From Mesostigma viride (taxonomy: Eukaryota > Streptophyta > Mesostigmatophyceae > Mesostigmatales > Mesostigmataceae): DNA of 62,000 nucleotides. A program made the translations under genes and the position numbers. The stretch lies in contig RPFO01000130.1 of NCBI GenBank assembly GCA_009746045.1, positions 2,661,368-2,723,367 on the forward strand, in the 5' to 3' direction. Below are positions 35,201 to 45,255 of this stretch, one piece after another; positions within the stretch are counted from its first letter, which is position 1; each line of letters begins with the position of its first letter. The notes below the pieces were generated by a model, which had not been told where the DNA came from, did not search any database, and saw only the letters and a program-made list of their open reading frames with translations.

Positions 35201-36819
35201 AGAGGGCGAGAGGGTGGGGGGCCGTCGGGGCGAGAATACGTTGGGGGCCAAAGTGTGCCGCCGGCTGGTGGCAAGCCGGGCAAGAAAGAGAAAGGCCCGT
35301 CCACGAGCGGGGCCCGAAGTGGCCATCTCTCTTCTTCTGGCGCCCCAGCTGCAGGGGGGGGGGCATAGGCCCCTGGCAGGGGTCAGCGGAGCGCGAGGCA
35401 GCAGGCGGTGTGCCGGCAGACGTAGCCAGCATTGGGGTCAACGGGGGGTATGCGGGGGTGGGGCCGCCCGGCGGGGCAGCCTCAGGAGTGTCAGGTGGCG
35501 AGCCCCGCAGCGCCAACTGGCACCACGCGCGCGGGTTTGCGCTCCGCCGCAAGGGGGACTTCCGCGCGGCCATCGCCGAGTACACGAAAGCGCTAGCGCT
35601 GGACCCCTGCCACTTCAAGTCGCTATTCAACCGCGGGTTCTCGCACGACAAGCTCAGGGAGTACGACGCGGCCATCGCCGACTACAGCGCTGCGGCGGAT
35701 GTCATGCCGGCCAACGCGCACGTGTACTACAATCGGGGCATCACGTACGACCGCAAGGGGGACTATGTGCTGGCGATCGCTGACTTCTCTCGCGCGATAG
35801 CGCTCGATCCGCGCAACGCCGACTTCTACCACAACCGCGGGTTCTCACACCGCAAGGCGGGCCTGTTTGGCAAGGCAATCGAGGACTACTCGGCGGCGAT
35901 CGCGCTGGACCCGCGCCACTGCCGCGCCTACTTCAACCGCGCATACTCGTACGACCGCACCCTGCAGGTGGCTGCGGCCATCGCCGACTACACGCAGGCG
36001 CTCGCGCTGGAGCCGGGCAACGCGATGGCCTACCACAACCGTGCGGCGCTGCACGAGCGCGCAGGGGACCTCGCGGCCGCACTCGACGACTACAGCCGCG
36101 CGATTGCGTTAGACGCGGACAGTGCCAAGGGGGTGGCGGCGCTCAGCTTGAACGCGCGGGGGCTGCTGCACAGCAAGGCATTTGGCCGCCCCCAGGACGC
36201 CCTGGCGGACTACGACGCCGCGCTACTGCTGGAGCCCGGCAACGTCCAGTTCCTGCGCAACCGCGCGCTTTGCCTGCGGTCGCTGGAACGGTACGCCGAG
36301 GCGGTGGCTGACCTGGACGCGGTGGTCAGGGAGCACCCTGGGGACGCGGCGTCGCTGTCCAGTCGCGGCTTCTGCCACCGCAAGATGGGTCTGTACCGCG
36401 AGGCAGTGGAGGACTACACGGCCGCGCTGACCGCCAACCCTGGCAGCCTCAAGATGTACAACAACCGCGGGTACTGCCTGGCCAAGCTGGGGCGGTACGA
36501 GGACGCGGTGGCTGACTACAGCCACGTGCTGGCGTCCGACCCCTCGTGCGTGCACGCGCGGCACAACCGCGGGATCAGCCTGGACAAGCTGGGGCGGTTC
36601 CAGGATGCGATTGCCGACTTTGACGCGGTGCTGGTCAAGGACCCGGGCAACGCCAATGCCTATTTCAACCGGGGGTCGGCGTACGACAGCCTGGGCGGGT
36701 TCTCACACGCCATCGCCGACTACACGCGCGCGCTGGAGCTGGACAATGGGGGGGCGCCCGCGGATGGAGGTGGTGGGCGCGGCGTTGCGGCGATGCGGGA
36801 TGATGCGGATGCCAGTTGA
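32246..36819 (+). CDS. Large tetratricopeptide-repeat protein (two TPR blocks, TTC6-like), one frame break
   Basis: A protein of about 1060 residues, probably a scaffold that binds partners through TPR surfaces. Exon 1 is 32246-32471 and exon 2 begins at 33861 after a 1.39-kb GTAAGT-CAG intron; the joined codon (C plus GC) gives LHPN-R-TYYYRKN in frame. The ATG sits in CACCATGGC. After an acidic N-terminus come three TPRs (33.9-34.25 kb). A low-complexity Gly/Ser/Gln/Ala-rich linker follows (34.25-35.5 kb). Then come twelve TPRs (about 35.51-36.75 kb), each near 34 residues with the G/A-Y-A-D-Y spacing and DP-N ends (YFNRGxxYDxxGxxxxAIADYxxAL). The frame shifts at a run of ten G at 35354-35363: the first frame stops at 35366-35368 while the second is open straight through. 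One extra G restores it, so an assembly error or a very recent mutation is likely. The ciliary protein TTC6 is the nearest family that I recognise, tentatively. Confidence 0.85.
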
Positions 36820-37504
36820 GCATGTTTGCCATCAAGTTGGTATCCAACCACCCGATGAGTGGCTGTTTTGTCAAGCTAAAGAATGGTACCCCTTGATCAC
36901 TGTACTGGTGGCTGCCTCGCCAGGCAGTTGGGGTTGCCAGGGGGGTTAGGAGCATGGGCGGTAACGGGTTTGGGGAACGATCCAATTTTCTTATTTATCA
37001 TGGGACCACAGCGCAGGTCCCTGGCAAATCATTTGTGATAAACAGTCTACGTTTTGTTGTGTTGTCGTAAGCAGCTGTCTTTGTTTTGCTGTGTATTGTT
37101 TAGGGCGATGACCTTAGGGGCCGCCCTGCGGTCACCCTCTTATCACCATGCCCGATGGGAAAACTTGTGTAGTGGCACGGGCAGGTATGCCTGACCCTGT
37201 ACTGCATGCACGGCGGCCCACGGCAGCAAGCACCGTGGTCCCCACCGTCTGGTTGGTGGACGGGGCCATTGTTTTATTTTCGACCATGCCCTCTCGGGTG
37301 GTGTCCTGGACCCTAGCAGACTTTGGATGGCTGCACACGGGTCTGTTTGGAGCAAGGCTCAACATCAAGTGAGACAACTTTTTTACTATCCAACTTTGAA
37401 TGAAATAATCAGCATGTAAATATGTCTCTTGCATATCCATTTATTCTGGTGGTGTATGGGATGCTTTATGCATGTTTTGGGGGATGTAGCGAGGCTAGCA
37501 GTTA
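36820..37504 (+). other. TPR gene 3' UTR and spacer
   Basis: No recognisable coding sequence. A 74-codon frame at 37148-37372 matches nothing that I know. TGTAA occurs at 37415-37419. Confidence 0.4.
37415..37419 (+). terminator. Candidate TGTAA polyadenylation signal for the TPR gene
   Basis: A sense-strand TGTAA about 0.6 kb after the stop codon, a distance similar to that of the ELP3 candidate. Motif-based inference. Confidence 0.35.
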
Positions 37505-37820
37505 TCAAAGAGACAACCAGCGCAGGCCAGAAATCGGGAGAATCCGGACCATGGTAGCTCGAGCCTGCCGTTATCTTTTCCGCGTTTTCGAGTCGTTCAG
37601 GATGATGAAGATGAATGGTGATGGAAATGTGTATCCTTGTGCATTGAAATTATGGCTGGCTTACGTGTGGAGCGACTAGATGACCTAGACGGTGGGGCCG
37701 GAAACAGCATGCTTGATCAGGGCGTGTGTTTTGAGCCTAACTGGCCGGGAGTGTCTAGTGGTGAGCACCATTGCTGCGATCGCTCTCCCACCATTTACGA
37801 GGAAATACCCGCAAATGGAA
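37505..37820 (+). repeat. Dispersed repeat D, uninterrupted copy
   Basis: It starts ATCAAAGAGACAACCAGC and includes TCGTTCAGGATGATG, GGAGCGACTAGATGACCTAG and CGCTCTCCCACCATTTAC. It serves as the empty-site reference for the split copy at 24056-27101. It ends close to the 3' end of the Penelope-like element. Confidence 0.75.
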
Positions 37821-38061
37821 AACCACTGAAAAGGTCTAGCTAGTCAGTCATCACGTTAGCCATGCCATGATTCCAAACGTCCAAGAACTGCACACGGTGC
37901 AAAGGCAAAAAGCCGGAGGACAGCACTTTCAAATGTGCGGCGGGAACCAAAAGCCCGCGGATGCCAGAAAACATCGTGTTGCGGCAGCGACGCGACGATG
38001 TGGACAACGAATCCAGTGCCAAGCTCGGAACGGCCGCAAAGGAGATCTGGCATCACAGGGT

Positions 38062-41000
38062 TCAGATGTGCGGAGATACTATGCGATCCAGCCGGTCCAC
38101 GACCTGTTTGTAGAGCTTGTGCCAAGGGGCAGCACCGAACAGATGTGGGTGACGTTGCAAAAAACATCGGACTTGACGGAGCATAATGGCTCGGTCATAG
38201 TCTTTGACCAATAAACGCTGCAAGAGTTCAACAAGAGTCGTGATGAAATCAACACGATAAGAACAAAGACGGGAAAAACGATGTAACTGAGAAAGAACAA
38301 CACCATATTTTGCTGTGTGGGAAAGGAGACTGTGAATATCGGGGTAACGAATAAAAGGAATTTGCTGGTATTTAGGATCCTTGCGCTTATCATAGACAGC
38401 CGTACGCCAGCCCTTCTTGTTATGGGTAATGTTAAGATCGAGGTAATTGCAATGAGTATCCTCCGACGTGAGCTTTAATGTGAGGGACGCTTGCGGGTAG
38501 ATGCCAGGCAGACCAGCGGTGATATACAAATGGGTTGCGAAATCAGGGTTGTCGAAAGCGATGACATCATCAATGTATCGACATGTATGGATAAAACGCC
38601 TGATGAGAACATCATCGTTTGAGGCAATGAGATTCTCCATGAATGCAAGCTCATAAGTGTATAGATAGAGGTTTGCAAGGAGCCCGGCACAGTTAGTGCC
38701 CATAGGGATGCCGATAGCTTGTTGGTATACATTGCCCGCAAAACAGATGAAGGTGTTATCAACAAGATAAGAGATCCAATGGACAAGGTCAGCCTTCGTG
38801 ATAATATAATTATAACCATCCCGCACGATAGCACCTGCCGCGATCCCTGAGAGCCACGTTGCCGTGGGCTTGGTCTGAGAAACACGCACGTGCAGGTGGT
38901 TGCGCCCGTGAGGCCTACGTGCATACAGACGAGTAAGGAGGCTATCTAAACGAGCTTTCAAATCGTGCAAATCTAGTGTGGTATATAGAGTGGTGAAATC
39001 ATAGGTGGCTATGGGCATAGGTATACGTTTCTCTGCTGCTGTCTTAGAACGGCTAAGGGCGGCAAGGCGTAGGCGTACTTGGGCTGAGTCTATGACGATC
39101 CAACTACCAGCGCATTCATACCCGGCATTCGACAGCACCTCCACCCATAATGCATTGGCTTCGGGGAGAAGAGCATTCAAAGCATGGCAGATGAGTTTCG
39201 AGAGAGGCATCAGTGGGGCTGAATGCGACGCAGCAATGGTGCGCAAAGCAACAGGAGTTTTGTGCAGCTTAAGAGTGAGATACAGATATGGGAACGTAGT
39301 GGTGGTGGCGCGTCGCTGCCGCTTAAGGAATGCCCGAGCAAAAATGTTTTGGCTGTGCAGAAAAGCCCGATGAGCAGCAGTGATACTGGCGGTGGACTGT
39401 GCACGCTGAACATAGGTAGGGCTGGACGCCAACTCGTGTTGCAAAGTAGCAAGGTAGTGCTTCTTGCATATGAAAGCAAAGTTGTTGGCACTCTTGTCAA
39501 CACACGTGATGATAAAGTCCTGCTTGAAGTGGTCAAGAAGTGCTTTATCTGTGGTGTTGAGCCAGGTGGTGCGGTGGACCTGCTGGAGACGGTAATCAAG
39601 CCTGGTGAGACGTGCATTGCATTCGTGAATGACGGCGCGAAACCACGGTTCCATGGCAAGGGGAGCAAGCTGTAGGTCCGTGCTCATGGCATTGCAGAAT
39701 TTGCGCAGTGATGTGGAGAGCAGTGCATTCACCTCTTTGGCACACGTGCGCTGGACCCACGGCCGAAACTTGGTGCCTTTGGCAAAAAGGTCTACAAGCG
39801 TGTGGCTCGGCAGGATGCTGAGGTCAGCGGTCATGACGTGCTGTGAGGTGGGATCAAGGTACTTGAAATACCGTTGTTGTTGGCAGGGGCAGGGCCCTGC
39901 CAAGATGGTGGCCAGCTCGGTGGGCGTTGTATCGCGGCTGACCTTCCCGTTGCTGAAAACCATTTGTCCCAAGGTGGGAGAGTAATGCCAGGCGGCAATG
40001 GGAGTGCCGAAAGTGTTGCGCACCACGAGCGGCATCGCAGCCTGCACTTGCGGCAAATGCAGAATGTGTGGCAAACACAGCTCATCCATCGCAGCATGAA
40101 TGAAAGGTGAGATCAGCAAACGGCGCGGACGCAGTGCATCTGCATTCCCATTGACACGGTGCCGAATGATACGTGAGAGAAGGCCTCGCAGACTAGTGGC
40201 ATGGGAGCGGGGGACTTGCAGATCAGCTGGGGAGCACGACCCGACGGCAATGTGTAAGCTGGTAAGCTTCTTCAAGCTGCAGGCTTCGAGATAGGATGCA
40301 TGAAAGTTGCCGCGTTGCATAAGCCGAGACATGTGACGTAAGCAGCGGAGACTGGTGGAGTAAAGGGAAGGATCGGTGGACACATGTGTGGAAGGTGGAG
40401 GGGCCGGGGTGACGCTGGGGGGATAGGGGCGATATGGGTGGAGATTGTGCTTCAGACGCCAGGCACGGATGAACATAAGAGGGCGGGGACGGAGGGGAGG
40501 CGGGCGGCGGCGAGACCGAGCTTTGAAACTCTTGCCTTCAATGCAAAAACCGTGGGGCAGAAATGCATGTAACATTCGTTTCCAAAACGTTTCCCGATGC
40601 CCTGCGGCTTTGCGAAAAGCGGCGCCGGTAAAGGTGCCGGGGACATGTTCCAAGGGGACGACTCGCCAATCCCACCACCCGTATTGGGCCATGGCGCCAT
40701 GTAGGGGGGTGTCGTCGTTGGCGGCAGGGCGGCCAATATGAAGGCGGCGTGCCGCTCGGACATGTTCCTGAAAACGCGTCCAGGCATCCCGTTGCGTCTG
40801 GCCAACGTAGATACGCTGAGGGTACCTGCGGTTGTAAATGGCATAAATGACGCGACGGGTGCTTACGGGGTGTGGGCGAGTGGAGTTGGTAAGCGACAAA
40901 TGCGTGCGCTGTAAGCGCCGGAGGCGACGTAGAGTATGGTCATCCTTGCAGTGATGGTTATGGCGCGTGTTGATGCGACAACGCTTCCGCCATGCCTGTG

Positions 41001-41118
41001 AGGAGATACGATAGGGGAACTGCCGAGAAATAGCAGTGTACTTCCGGTAATCAATGCCACTGGATTGCCGTATTCTGTGGAGGGTAAGAGCATGCCAGAA
41101 AGTCATAAGGTGTTTCAT
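38062..41118 (-). CDS. Penelope-like element protein: N-terminal GIY-YIG endonuclease plus reverse transcriptase
   Basis: One uninterrupted frame of 1018 codons. An Arg/His-rich leader is followed by a GIY-YIG nuclease at about 90-190: IYAIYN (91-96), YVGQT (104-108), catalytic-position Arg115 with His119, and Glu176 in HRETFWKRML. The reverse transcriptase occupies about 600-960, with PYLYLTLKLHKTP, TYDFTTLYTTLDL, QQAIGIPMGTNCAGLLANLYLY and the catalytic box YIDD at 848-851 (38577-38566), then a thumb rich in basic and aromatic residues. No second GIY-YIG domain follows the RT. In classical Penelope elements the nuclease is C-terminal; the N-terminal order is that described for the Chlamys clade of green algae. 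All key residues that I can check are present, so the copy may be intact. Terminal repeats were not resolved. Confidence 0.93.
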   Translation of the reverse strand: MKHLMTFWHALTLHRIRQSSGIDYRKYTAISRQFPYRISSQAWRKRCRINTRHNHHCKDDHTLRRLRRLQRTHLSLTNSTRPHPVSTRRVIYAIYNRRYPQRIYVGQTQRDAWTRFQEHVRAARRLHIGRPAANDDTPLHGAMAQYGWWDWRVVPLEHVPGTFTGAAFRKAAGHRETFWKRMLHAFLPHGFCIEGKSFKARSRRRPPPLRPRPLMFIRAWRLKHNLHPYRPYPPSVTPAPPPSTHVSTDPSLYSTSLRCLRHMSRLMQRGNFHASYLEACSLKKLTSLHIAVGSCSPADLQVPRSHATSLRGLLSRIIRHRVNGNADALRPRRLLISPFIHAAMDELCLPHILHLPQVQAAMPLVVRNTFGTPIAAWHYSPTLGQMVFSNGKVSRDTTPTELATILAGPCPCQQQRYFKYLDPTSQHVMTADLSILPSHTLVDLFAKGTKFRPWVQRTCAKEVNALLSTSLRKFCNAMSTDLQLAPLAMEPWFRAVIHECNARLTRLDYRLQQVHRTTWLNTTDKALLDHFKQDFIITCVDKSANNFAFICKKHYLATLQHELASSPTYVQRAQSTASITAAHRAFLHSQNIFARAFLKRQRRATTTTFPYLYLTLKLHKTPVALRTIAASHSAPLMPLSKLICHALNALLPEANALWVEVLSNAGYECAGSWIVIDSAQVRLRLAALSRSKTAAEKRIPMPIATYDFTTLYTTLDLHDLKARLDSLLTRLYARRPHGRNHLHVRVSQTKPTATWLSGIAAGAIVRDGYNYIITKADLVHWISYLVDNTFICFAGNVYQQAIGIPMGTNCAGLLANLYLYTYELAFMENLIASNDDVLIRRFIHTCRYIDDVIAFDNPDFATHLYITAGLPGIYPQASLTLKLTSEDTHCNYLDLNITHNKKGWRTAVYDKRKDPKYQQIPFIRYPDIHSLLSHTAKYGVVLSQLHRFSRLCSYRVDFITTLVELLQRLLVKDYDRAIMLRQVRCFLQRHPHLFGAAPWHKLYKQVVDRLDRIVSPHI

Positions 41119-42344
41119 GATGATTCAGATGCACTGAGAGCTAAGACATCAAACAGAACCAGAGCGGAGCATATTGAGGTAAGTCAATATTCACTGCGTA
41201 ACACCCGTTACGCGATAGCGGTGGTCCATGATGCATCTCCCCGGGGCAGGATGTGGCTAACAACACAGCTGAATGGACTCGGAACATGTGGATTCCCAGT
41301 GGGGGGGCCTTCCAATTGTCATACTTGACACCTCTTTCCTGTAACGAAAAGATTTCCCTTCTTCATGTTCCAGATGAGTCACCGTGCTCCTGCCTTTGTG
41401 TTTTTTTGGCGTTTGTAAAGGGATATGGGAGGGTAAACAAAAGCAAAGGCTGATATTGCCGTGTGGGGGGCCCGATCCTTGGTTAGTCTCTCAAGTGCCC
41501 ACAGAAAAACACGAGAGTAGCACACACAGCGCGCAGCCCAGCCTAGCTCCCTCAGTAAAGTAAAAGAAAAAGGACAAGAACAGCAAAACAAACGAGAACG
41601 AGAAAAAGAACAAAACACAGACACGTAGTGCAATGTGAGCGGAATGATGGAGGAAGGTGAGAGGGGGACATCGTATTGAATGTGTAGGCATTGAGGCAGC
41701 CGAAGCGTCCCATCCCCGGGTACTTTTGTGGCTTTCAAAAAAGCCACAACCTGCGTGGAAGAGGAAAATGCAGGAACGATGAGTATGATCCTGAAAACGA
41801 GGTTGAGGAAACGCGGAAAGGAAATGCCGGCCGCTGAAACGATTCCGATGGAACTATGGGTTTCGCCGACATGAGGCGGTGCAGCTGACTATCTCTATGG
41901 TGTCGTGTGTGACCGGGAGTGCCGGTTCACGTGCGCACTCGTCGGACTAGCCCGACGACATGTGTGCTTGGTTGCCCACGGCTGAAATCCTCTTGCCCGT
42001 CATGCAAAGGCCACGCCTCCTAGCCGAAAACGAACTATATTCAACCACAGTTATATGTATGATCACACAAATAATACAAAGACAGGCTTGGGCTTTTTAT
42101 TTATTTTCAAAGTGATCCAACTTCAACATCTGGGACCCCATAGCGAAGTATTAATTAAGTGCGGCTCACAATTTAAAGGCCTGCAGTTTCTGTCGGCCAA
42201 ACCAACTGGTGTTGGCCTTCAACTTCCTTTACTTGTGTAGCGTGCCCTTAGAACCGCTTGCGGCCCCTCATGCACATCGATCATTGGCACGAGCCTGCCA
42301 GTTGTTCTTTCGTGATTAATTAATTATAACAATACCGTTGTCTC
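41119..42344. other. Upstream flank of the Penelope-like element
   Basis: Probably 5' UTR or pseudo-LTR of the element in its first several hundred bp, then unassigned sequence. No coding frame is recognisable. I looked for a hammerhead ribozyme core (CTGANGA with GAAA) and did not find a convincing one. Confidence 0.35.
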
Positions 42345-42440
42345 CCGGCCTGTTATAGGCTCGAAACACACGCCCTGATCAAGCAAGCTGTTTCCGGCCC
42401 CGGCCACCGTCTAGGTCATCTAGATAGTCGCTCGTCACGT
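42345..42440 (-). repeat. Repeat D fragment
   Basis: Reverse complement of the middle of repeat D (37660-37750), including GGGGCCGGAAACAG, CTTGATCAGGGCGTGTGTT and the GACTATCTAGATGACCTAG block. Both ends are lost. Confidence 0.6.
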
Positions 42441-42769
42441 AAGCCCCCCGTGGGCTAGATTAGCCCTTGTCATCATTGGTAGCCCTTGTAGTCATTGGTC
42501 GCCATGGCAGCCTTGCCTAAAATGTTAATGCCTAGCCTTGTTACCATACCTAGACACCTGTCACGTGCACCGCTAACGCACGGTACACAACCAGCCATAG
42601 CCTTAGCTTAGCATTAGTACAGCCAGATATGCTACGTCCTTGCTATGCTGCGCTTGCTTGCCCACGCTACTTGCCATGATATGCTCACGCGGGTCTTATT
42701 GCACCCACAGAATTTGCCGGATCATTAATCGTGTCCGATTGCAGCTCTGGCATGCCTCTGGCATTAATT
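42441..42769 (+). mobile_element. Family C element, 3' portion, plus orientation
   Basis: About 320 bp are the reverse complement of 48.78-49.05 kb (shared blocks such as GTACACAACCAGCCATAGCC-like and GGGTCTTATTGCACCCACAG-like). The usual terminal hairpin is not seen; the copy ends in ATTAATTACTTAATTAA. Confidence 0.6.
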
Positions 42770-42960
42770 ACTTAATTAATAGACATGTGCCTCTGGCATG
42801 ACTGGGGGATTATTTAATTAATAGACATGTGACTGCGTCATGTGAGCATAATAAGTCCTCAGTGGGAGGGGAATATGGGATGGAATGGATGATGTAAGCT
42901 ATCTAGGTCCTAGTTACAGGGTTGTGGGCACCACGGCCCGAATCGCTATGAATGCCATAC
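42770..42960 (-). mobile_element. LINE A 3' terminus
   Basis: Matches the last codons and 3' UTR of the LINEs at 24.2 and 58.7 kb (RGAHNPVTRT-like, GACGCAGTCA hairpin, TTAATTAA tail). Only about 120 bp of element plus tail remain, joined at its 5' side to unrelated sequence. Confidence 0.75.
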
Positions 42961-43572
42961 GCAGTCCTCCGTCGCGCTCACGTCGAACTGGTCCTGCCGC
43001 AATGCCCTCGTCGCCAATTGCGCCTGCAAATGCACGTTGAGCACCCACACCTGCCGCTGCCTGCAGGAACTCTCGTCGCACCGCACCAGCTGGCTCCGCA
43101 GCTCCTTCTCGCCTGGCCACCAACTCCTCGCGCACCCGGTCGACTAATGCTGTGATCACAGTCTGTATTCCGACCAGACCGTGCAGCTCATGCTCAATGT
43201 CGTCGGCGCTCCGGTGTGCCGGAACGACGATCGGGTCCGGACTTGCCGCAAGATGCGCTCCCAATCCTCGACCTGGTCGTCGACGAATTGTGCAAAATTG
43301 CGGTCAACAGGTGGCCGATCTGCAAGCAAGAGGGATACATCTCGAACAACACGACGAAATTCAGGGGAAATAGAACCACCAGCAGCTTGTCGAGGAAACC
43401 GGAAATCCTGCTGCCGTTGTTCTTCCTGCACCATTCGACACCCGACGAGCTTCACCACGTCGTCAACGCTGCACGCAGCACACAGCAACAACCGGCTCCT
43501 GGTCGTTCCGTCGAGACTGCTTGTAATTTGAGTTAACGTTTTTAAACGCAATGTATAAGGATATGGTTGCAA
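42961..43572 (-). pseudogene. Unidentified coding-like sequence, frame-broken
   Basis: Two overlapping minus-strand frames (43572-43156 and 43264-about 42961) read as a continuous charged, heptad-like polypeptide if one frameshift near 43.24 kb is allowed: DVVKLVGCRMVQEEQRQQDF, then FAQFVDDQVEDWERILRQVR, then IEHELHGLVGIQTVITALVDRVREEL. I do not recognise the family. Low Ser/Pro and many Glu/Arg suggest real coding origin. It may be a captured gene piece or the N-terminal part of a retroelement protein. Confidence 0.35.
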
Positions 43573-44232
43573 TGCAGCAATTGTGTGAATGTGGTTGGAA
43601 CAGAGCTTTGTTAAAATTGGATAATGTTACAGCACTCAGATGCTTGAGGCTTAGACACGAGTTTGCCAAGTCAAGGCAACACACGTGAGGCGGGCTCGCA
43701 AGATATGACCAGTTGGCACTGGCCTATTCTTTATATACTTGTTCACTGTGCTTTGCTAGGCCTGAGCAGCCTCGTAGGTCCTGCTCAGTATGAACACCCC
43801 GGTACAGTATTAACAACCTGTACAGCGTCCAGATCCTATACAGTAGGTCTGCCATACAGGCACAGTGACCACAGAGTACAGTCTACACAGTGATTATTGC
43901 GTCAGCACCCAATAGTCCAGGACTAAGCCTGCGGTACCAACAGACCACAGGTTAAGGTTCCTATTTCCTGCGTACGACGCATTAATCCAATACCGTCGTA
44001 TGTACAGTACCTAATTCCTGTCAGCCCAGGAATTACTGTCGACCCCATATGCCGTCGGCACATATTCACGCACGACTTGGAACTGAGATCGATCAGCCGG
44101 CTCGCGCTCGCGCGCGACCGGGAAGTCGGAACGCCATAACTTTCTTGATACTTGTCGGAATGAACTCGTTCCGGTGCCGCTGGAATCGTAGAGATATGCC
44201 GAATCAGGAACACGCCAATGCGCTTGGCGGTA
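43573..44232. other. Spacer without recognisable genes
   Basis: Contains repeated TACAG-type words at 43.79-43.9 kb and a TTTATATACT box at about 43731. No coding family seen. Confidence 0.35.
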
Positions 44233-44930
44233 ACTCATGTGTCCCCCGCTCCTTCCCTTTACTCCACCAGTCTTCGCTGCCTACGTCACAATGTGTCTCG
44301 GCTTATGCAACGCGGCAACTTTCATGCATCCTATCTCAAAGCCTGCAGCTTGAAGAAGCTTACCAGCTTACACATTGCCGTCGGGTCGTGCTCCCCAGCT
44401 GATCTGCAAGTCCCCCGCTCCCATGCCACTAGTCTGCGAGGCCTTCTCTCACGTATCATTCGGCACCGTGTCAATGGGAATGCAGATGCACCGCGTACGC
44501 GTCGTTTACTGATCTCACCTTTCATTCATGCTGCGATGGATGAGCTGTGTTTGCCTCACATTCTGCATTTGCCGCAAGTGCAGGCTGCGATGCCGCTCGT
44601 GGTGCGCAACACTTTTGACACTCCCATTGCCGCCTGGCATTACTCTCCGGCACCTTGGGACAAATGGTTTTCAGCAACGGGAAGGTCAGCCGCGATACAT
44701 CGCCCACCGAGCTGGCCACCATCTTGGCAGGGCCCTGCCCTTGCCAACAACAACGGTATTTCAAGTACCTTGATCCCACCTCACAGCACGTCATGACCGC
44801 TGACCTCAGCTAGCATCCTGCCGAGCCACACGCTTGTAGACCTTTTTGCCAACTTGGCACCAAGTTTCGGCCGCGTGGGTCCAGCGCACGTGTGCCAAAG
44901 AGGTGAATGCACTGCTCTCAACATCACTGC
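44233..44930 (+). mobile_element. Penelope-like element fragment (middle of ORF)
   Basis: Nearly identical over about 690 bp to 40390-39700 of the full copy, in opposite orientation, covering the region between the nuclease and RT domains (SLRCLRH..SRLMQRGNFHASYL, LRGLLSRIIRHRVNGNAD, PFIHAAMDELCLPHILHLPQ). The frame shifts after about 44.65 kb. It breaks off at 44930, directly at GCTGGTTGTCTCC, the terminal motif of repeat D. Confidence 0.9.
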
Positions 44931-45247
44931 GCTGGTTGTCTCCTTGAAGTTACTAGTAGCGCACACGTGAGTATTGCTGCCCCCAATTAGTGCCATGACG
45001 TACCATTGTCGGTTGTGGGTATAGGTTGAGGCGTAAGCTTCTTGTGCCAACACAACCAGGGTGTGCGGCGCCGACGCCGGCATTTAATTTTCCAGATAAA
45101 TAGGTGTACGTTTATTCCAAACATATCCAATAGTTAATCCCTGCTGAGCCTAGGTTATCAAGATATCAGTGGCTAAAACGAAGCCGCCGGCCTTGCTAGA
45201 CCACGGAAGCCACTGGACTTCTAATGGGTTGTCATTGGGCATGTGGG
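44931..45247. other. Spacer
   Basis: No recognisable gene. It begins with a reversed repeat D terminus, GCTGGTTGTCTCCTTGAAG, and ends at the hAT target duplication. Confidence 0.35.
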
Positions 45248-45255
45248 TAAAGATC

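Noticed and set aside
35410-36819. Separate second TPR gene starting near 35410
   Set aside because: There is no ATG at its start, the frame is open upstream through the G10 tract, and repeat style matches the first block, so one gene with a frame break is simpler.
37820-42300. Hammerhead ribozyme associated with the Penelope-like element
   Set aside because: Scattered CTGATGA-like and CGAAAC words exist but I could not pair stems around a complete core; a covariance search would be needed.
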